Source: Sclerodactyla briareus (lineage: Eukaryota; Echinodermata; Holothuroidea; Dendrochirotida; Sclerodactylidae). Taken from it: 64,000 bases of DNA. This document shows, in pieces, positions 59,201 through 64,000 of the stretch; positions within the stretch are counted from its first letter, which is position 1, and each line of letters begins with the position of its first letter. The stretch is taken from NCBI GenBank assembly GCA_026419785.1, contig JAODTK010005529.1, positions 124,001 to 188,000 on the forward strand, written 5' to 3'. The position numbers and the translations under genes were made by a program. The notes beneath the pieces were generated by a model that was not told where the DNA came from, searched no databases, and saw only the letters and a list, made by a program, of their open reading frames with translations.

Positions 59201-60769
59201 CATTGTAATATCTCATTTTCTTTTACTTCCTCATATATTTCTTTGAACGGGGAGACTTTACAGTTTATAATTCAACCTAATAAATCTTCCAGCACTGCTA
59301 ATTAACACTAATTATATATATGAGTTACTAGAAATGAAACTGTCCCATCCCACAACTTCCAGCTCTGGTCCGAAAGCGTTTTCATTTCGGGGGCTTTTTG
59401 AGAAAAAAAGTGGCCCCCCTAAAACTCATTCTGGGCGCTCAAATGAAATCTTTCGGGGCTTACCTTGAAAAACATATTTTGCAAACAACCCTGAAATGGC
59501 CATAAAATGGCATAATTACTATATGCCAACCTTGTGGTGGAGTCCACTTCAGGATGAGCCCCTCGTGAGTAAGGATAGAAATTTGGCTCTTGCCCCAGAG
59601 CATTGGGAATGGAGGTGGACAGCTTCCAGCTGTGGTCCCCTGAGTTAGAGCCGTCTTTAGCCTGCAACCTTCATGCTACAACACTGTGAAGTCGCACAGC
59701 AAACAATGGCATCATGTTGTTCCCTTGCAGGGTTCGAAATACACCACCGGGCAACCCATTTCATATTATATATTTTTCCAATCGTGGTTCTATAATTCTC
59801 ATTCAAAACCATTCAAATTAACAATTCAACAACCCTCCTGGTCACTATTTTCAGCTGGGTAAGCAGCTCTACAGTTCATCATGTCTCTCCGTTCATTCCA
59901 TTAGGTTGTTCGTTATTTAGCATTGGTTCGTTTCTATCGCCTTGGCGGGTGCTGAATCTGATGTTTCATGATTTGATTGATTCCATCATATAATACCTTC
60001 TGTTATAATAAAGCACTGATGAACTAGTCAACCATAGCTCCTGTGACAATTGTCTGTTAAAAGCTGGCCCACAAGCAAACCCTCTCTTACCCACCAATTT
60101 AATTTAGGTTGATAGACATTCAAAAATACTGTAACTTTTTTCTTTTCCTCTCTTCTTGCCTGGGGACGGGGACAAATGTGGAGGTTTTCCAAAGATAGAT
60201 TTGGACCTTCTTGACGCTGTGTGATCGGGATAGTTTGTTTTGTTGGTGTGTTGGGGAGGCGGTGGAGGGTGTTTGCTGCCCTGGGCGGGGAAGGGGGTGG
60301 GGATGGCCTGTTCCTGGCTGCTTGGAAATGATAAGGCAATGAATAAATATGAAGGAAATGATTTTAAAATGCAAAGATGCCCCGGGCTGCTACAGGGGAT
60401 TTAGAACATTTCAAGTTGGATTTGGGGTCAAAGAATGAGTTTGACTGGCATTAAATTTCAGAATTCAAATTTTTGGGTATTTATGGAGAGAAGAGTGGGG
60501 GGGGGCATGAAGAAAAAAAGCAACAAGGAATGTTGTATTGAAGTCAAACTTATTGTCGTTATCTTTAGGAATTTTATTTGTTATATGTGAAATATGTGAT
60601 GTTCGTCTGACATGATGATGGTCTGCCTGAACTATTGGTTGTTTGTGTAGTGAATAAAACACCACCGATCGGCGCCACCAGGCGCGAAACGTTTTGGCGA
60701 TCGCCTTGTGTTCAGTTCAGACTACACGTAACATATGCATCATGCGTAACTTGTCCTGCCTCTCTGGGC
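56216..60769. other. No gene recognised
   Basis: About 4.5 kb of AT-rich sequence has short open frames only (103 codons or fewer) and no motif I recognise. Near 57,395 'TAGGGCTGTGC' is followed by 'AATAATCAATTATTCGG' and 'ATTAATCAATCGATAAAG', which may be a hAT-type end. A run of A lies near 58,673. At 60,671 'GGCGCCACCAGGCGCG' may be a reversed, weak copy of the dispersed module. Confidence 0.4.
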
Positions 60770-60799
60770 TTAAGAGGGAGACCAATTCTTTGTCATGGT

Positions 60800-60975
60800 T
60801 TCCACCATCCATGTGCAGGACTCAACTGTCCATTTCTGTTCCTCCTCCAGAGAGATCGCCACTGAAAACTCCCCGTCCGAAACAGTGACTGCGTGAAGCG
60901 ACCGTCCCTCCAGGGAGACAGAGAGAGCATCGCTTCGGCAGTGATATGATCCACTCGTACCGCAGCAAGGCCCAG
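60800..60975 (-). other. Unrecognised open frame on the minus strand
   Basis: Part of a 115-codon minus-strand frame (60,770-61,117) reads 'DALSVSLEGRSLHAVTVSDG' and 'EFSVAISLEEEQKWTVESC'. The composition is protein-like, but I do not recognise the family. It overlaps a gene trace on the other strand at its upstream end. It could be an exon, a captured gene piece or chance. Confidence 0.25.
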
Positions 60976-61062
60976 ACTGATTCGCACACAAGACCTGTCG
61001 CCACCCCGGCCGCCGCCGCGCCTTACGACCGGAGTCCACTATTGGGGAAACCTGATCCAAAG

Positions 61063-61136
61063 ATGTTTGGCAAGAGGGAGATGAGGATCTTATGCTCGGA
61101 CTGGATGCAGCTGGCAAAACAAGTCTCCTTTACCAG
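61063..61136 (+). pseudogene. ARF-family GTPase P-loop fragment
   Basis: The frame from 61,063 reads 'MFGKREMRIL'. One base further on, the reading continues 'MLGLDAAGKTSLLYQ' (61,093-61,136). Together they match the conserved start of ARF GTPases, (L)FGKKEMRILM.GLDAAGKT, and the GTP-binding P-loop GLDAAGKT lies at 61,098-61,121. One missing base between the two pieces breaks the frame. Homology stops at Q, and a tRNA-like sequence begins about 12 bases later. No effector or switch region follows. It is a pseudogene scrap, a captured gene piece, or an exon with a sequencing error. Confidence 0.6.
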
Positions 61137-61147
61137 GCAGATAGAGG

Positions 61148-61225
61148 AGGCGGATTAGCTCAGTCCGGTAGAGCTCCCCGGAGACTTAAGATCAATAGAT
61201 TAACGAGTTCCGAAATCCCATTGAA
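61148..61225 (+). repeat. tRNA-like segment (SINE head)
   Basis: 'GGCGGATTAGCTCAGTCC' and 'GGTAGAGC' give a D-arm and A box with one extra C. 'GGAGACTTAAGATC' resembles an anticodon arm with TAA in the loop. 'GAGTTCCGAAATCCC' is a poor B box. The D-arm matches the SINE at 41.2-41.4 kb (minus). Stems do not close well, so this is a derived copy and not a working tRNA-Leu. Confidence 0.55.
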
Positions 61226-64000
61226 GGCCCGGGCTTGTTCCACATGCTGTTAGACAGGCATGTCCTCCTCGGACTTGTCTCACGCTACCCCCACGTGTTG
61301 AAGGGGTACCTGCGAGTTAACGGAGAGGCCGCCGCTGCGTTGCTGCCAGGGTTAGCAGGTCGTGAGCGAATGAGCATCCTGGGTGGTGCGGCAGACTCTT
61401 CATCAGGTTACCATGACCAGGGGATTAAGTCGCTAGTCGTATGAAGAGGCTCTGCATTGATACAAGACTATACCCCGAATCCTACACTTAAACTTAAAAA
61501 TGGTGTCTATTTTTTATGATTTTTGCGAAATCTTGAAATTGGCGATTCCTCATGCAACCTGGTGGGCCGGTATTTATGGTTTTACCCTTAGTTGTGATTT
61601 TTTTTTTTTACATGGAGCAGGGTCACTGAGGTCATTTCATGGTGTCTGATTTGCATTATATGTGCAAAATGTCAGTTTGGTCGATTTGTCATGGAACTAA
61701 TTCTACAAAACAGAACAAGTAAGGGCAATTCCACAGATTTGGCATACTCATCGCATGCTATGGGGGTAGAACTTCACCCAACCTCCATGTTGAAGGCTAG
61801 GAATGCTAGTTGGTTATTCTTTAACTAACCACTGAGCCATCATAATAACGGATGATGTTGAGAAGTGAAAACTCGAATGTATTGTAGGCTACATGGAAAT
61901 ACTTCAAATTTGCATAGTTTTAAAGAAAATACTGTTTGTTTTGATACACTTCGCTTTTAGGCTAGGATTCCATAAATGCACTGCAATGTGGTGTGCATAT
62001 GAAATGTGAACTCTCATTTGTTCGAGGGAGGTTATATTTTCAGAGGAATTAAAACTATCTCAAAAAATTGCTAGCACACTCATGGATTCGGCGGGGGAGA
62101 GGAAGTTAGATTGTTTTGAGAAACATTTCCCATAGACCCAATCTTGAATATAATAGCTAAATGTAGACTACCTAACTCCTTAAATACTTCCTAAGTGTAT
62201 CCTCTAGGTTTCCACTCTGAACATCTAATCAGAGGAGGACCTTGGTTTTAATTGCTGGGCTGTCACTCTCTGAACGGAGCAGGCTGTATCCTGCAGGGAA
62301 GATAGTGGGTATTGCACTGGCCTGGTTCCCAAATAGGCCCTACGATTAGTAAACAAACCCCCGGTTGAGTAACCTGGACCTGAATTTTCACACGATAATT
62401 TAAATAATATTGATTGTACTGGCCTATTGTCAATTTCAATTTGTGGTTGCATTTGTTTACATCATTTAGTTAAGCCATGTTTTTATGTAACAGATTCCTC
62501 GTCAACTTATTACTGGTGAAAAAACCTACACTCCCAATTTTGAAGTTCTAGCATCTGGATTTAACTGAATGGCACCCTCTCATCTGGTGTTGGTTGTATC
62601 TTCCAATATTGAGAGAAGGCACATGGGAAGAAGTGTCTAAGACCCTTGAGAATATCACTGGGGGAACGATTCATAGGTAGCCCTAGACTCTAGTAAATGT
62701 TGTTTTTTGCAGCCTGATTACAAGAATCTGGAGAATAGGTATTTCCTTAGGAATGGATGAGATCATTTTTTAAATTTGTGAAAGATTGGATGGGATTCCT
62801 CTTTAAACCGCATCAATAGTTTGGGGGTTTTTTGTTGGGCAGGGTCTCAAAATGTAACATGTTTCACATTGCACTTGATATCACTGGTGTTCCCCCATGG
62901 CTGAATTTTGCACGAGCTGATTGCTCGACTTTTTGGTCACTCGGATCAACTGAAAGTTGGTAAGAGGTTTTCGACACTCTTCCATAATTCAATAAATAGG
63001 AAGTTACAAAAAGTCCGAGTCATATTACATGACCATTGGCCCTTTAAAACTTTGCCATGGTTACATTGTCAATGATGTCTGCCGCCTGCCGCTGGCGTGC
63101 GTATATATTTTGTCTTCGCATATTGCATATTGTGGGTGTATACTGGGTAATCAAAACTATCAGATACGGGTGTTGTTACATTCTCGGACAACGCATTTGT
63201 CAACATAAGTTCAATTGTTCTCATCATCAGATTGGCAGCAGCGAGGACTGTTGGAAAAAGAATGTTTACCTTCCCTTTAAAACCTATTTTCAAATTACGT
63301 TGGTCCCAGTTTTGTGCCACAACCTCTCTTAGAAAAAAAAGGCATCTTAATGTCTGTTCCTAGCCTTGCCACTGTAGCCTTGCACAGTGCGTGCTAGTGT
63401 AGCTTGCAAGTCTAGTATAGCCTACAGTACACTACGACGCTGCTAGATAAATACGAAAGGCTGTGGAAAAACATTTCACCTCCCATTGCTTGGTATTGTT
63501 CATCAAATCGAGATCTCAGACCATAGCATGAATGTATTCCTAGTTACTTGAGGAAAATGCATCGGCCCATATCCCATGGATGATCGAGAAGCCGAAACAC
63601 TCGACGAGAGGCTACTTGGCGTTTCGGTTGTAAATTTTTGATTCAAGTTGCTAGGCCTACGTGTATGGACTACAACTTTACAAGTGTCGAGTATGCACAC
63701 AACGAGTAAGTTAGGCTAGTAAATTGATGACTACTAGACTAGGCCGAGACTTAACACATACCTAAATGTTCCCCTGACTCTCCCCTACTTTTCATCATTT
63801 GAAAATTAGGGATAAAATTTCCCCCCCCCCAAAAAAAAAATATATTGTTTTGGGCATTGCAATCATGAAATAAATCTGGAAAATGACTGAACCTTGAAAA
63901 ATTGTCCCAAAAGTGTTTTTCCCCTAAAATTTCATAATGGTTGATGATATCTGCCTGATTTTGGGGGAAGCATCTTGTTTTGTTTGACTATATATATCTA
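61226..64000. other. No recognised feature
   Basis: No gene or clear repeat is seen. A T-rich stretch lies near 61,601 and a C run with A run near 63,820-63,840. Open frames to 91 codons match nothing I know. Confidence 0.45.

Noticed and set aside
61148-61225. Functional tRNA-Leu (TAA)
   Set aside because: The acceptor and T stems do not pair, the D-arm has an extra base and the B box is poor. A similar head at 41.2 kb is a SINE.
1-64000. Integrated viral sequence
   Set aside because: No capsid, envelope, integrase or viral polymerase motifs were seen. All reverse transcriptase traces fit non-LTR retrotransposons, and no long terminal repeats were found.

Overview
The window looks like intergenic or intronic DNA from a large, repeat-rich animal genome. 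It is not bacterial: there are no dense ORFs, operons or ribosome binding sites. The longest open frames are short, and most have no recognisable protein. What can be recognised is decayed non-LTR retrotransposons (reverse transcriptase blocks), tRNA-like SINE heads, non-autonomous DNA transposons with terminal inverted repeats, microsatellites and many long C or G runs. Families such as the ~150-bp units carrying 'AGTTATCGTGTTT' and the GGCGG-rich element suggest a marine invertebrate, perhaps an echinoderm or hemichordate. That taxon is a guess from remembered repeat style, not a demonstration. I find no intact protein-coding gene. The only host-gene-like trace is a short, frameshifted ARF-family GTPase P-loop near 61.1 kb.

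Layout. 1-15 kb: sparse sequence with tandem-monomer repeats (0.9-1.4, 3.3-3.8, 6.4-6.7, 7.2-8.1 and 11.1-11.3 kb), a tRNA-like SINE candidate (8.1-8.3 kb) and a possible hAT-type end (9.5-9.6 kb). 15-21 kb: a 967-bp hAT-like element with subterminal arrays (15.39-16.35 kb), a ~1.9-kb repeat whose second copy lies at 29.9-31.3 kb, a nested MITE present in only one of those copies (19.25-19.71 kb), and a MITE with terminal inverted repeats of about 40 bp (20.87-21.17 kb). 23-28.5 kb: repeated LINE 3' ends on the minus strand, then an inverted pair of elements built on a 22-24 bp minisatellite and inserted at the same LINE position. 32-36 kb: copies of a dispersed 'CGCCAACC..GGTGGCG' module, a TA microsatellite and a third minisatellite element. 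36-43 kb: an inverted pair of GGCGG elements and a pile-up of four LINE fragments. 43.2-48 kb: a 1.85-kb tandem duplication containing LINE reverse transcriptase. 51.7-52.6 kb: a hAT-like element with 8-bp flanking duplications. 54.2-56.2 kb: an L2/CR1-like LINE split by a 698-bp insertion. 56-64 kb: mostly featureless apart from the ARF trace and a tRNA-like segment.

Nothing here forms a pathway. The window is best read as layered transposon history. The insertion at 54.6-55.3 kb has a perfect 8-bp duplication, and removing it rejoins the reverse transcriptase frame. The nested MITE has an empty-site paralogue. The minisatellite elements at 27-28 kb share their internal unit order. Almost every related copy pair differs by many one-base indels, so residual long-read sequencing error may contribute to the broken frames.
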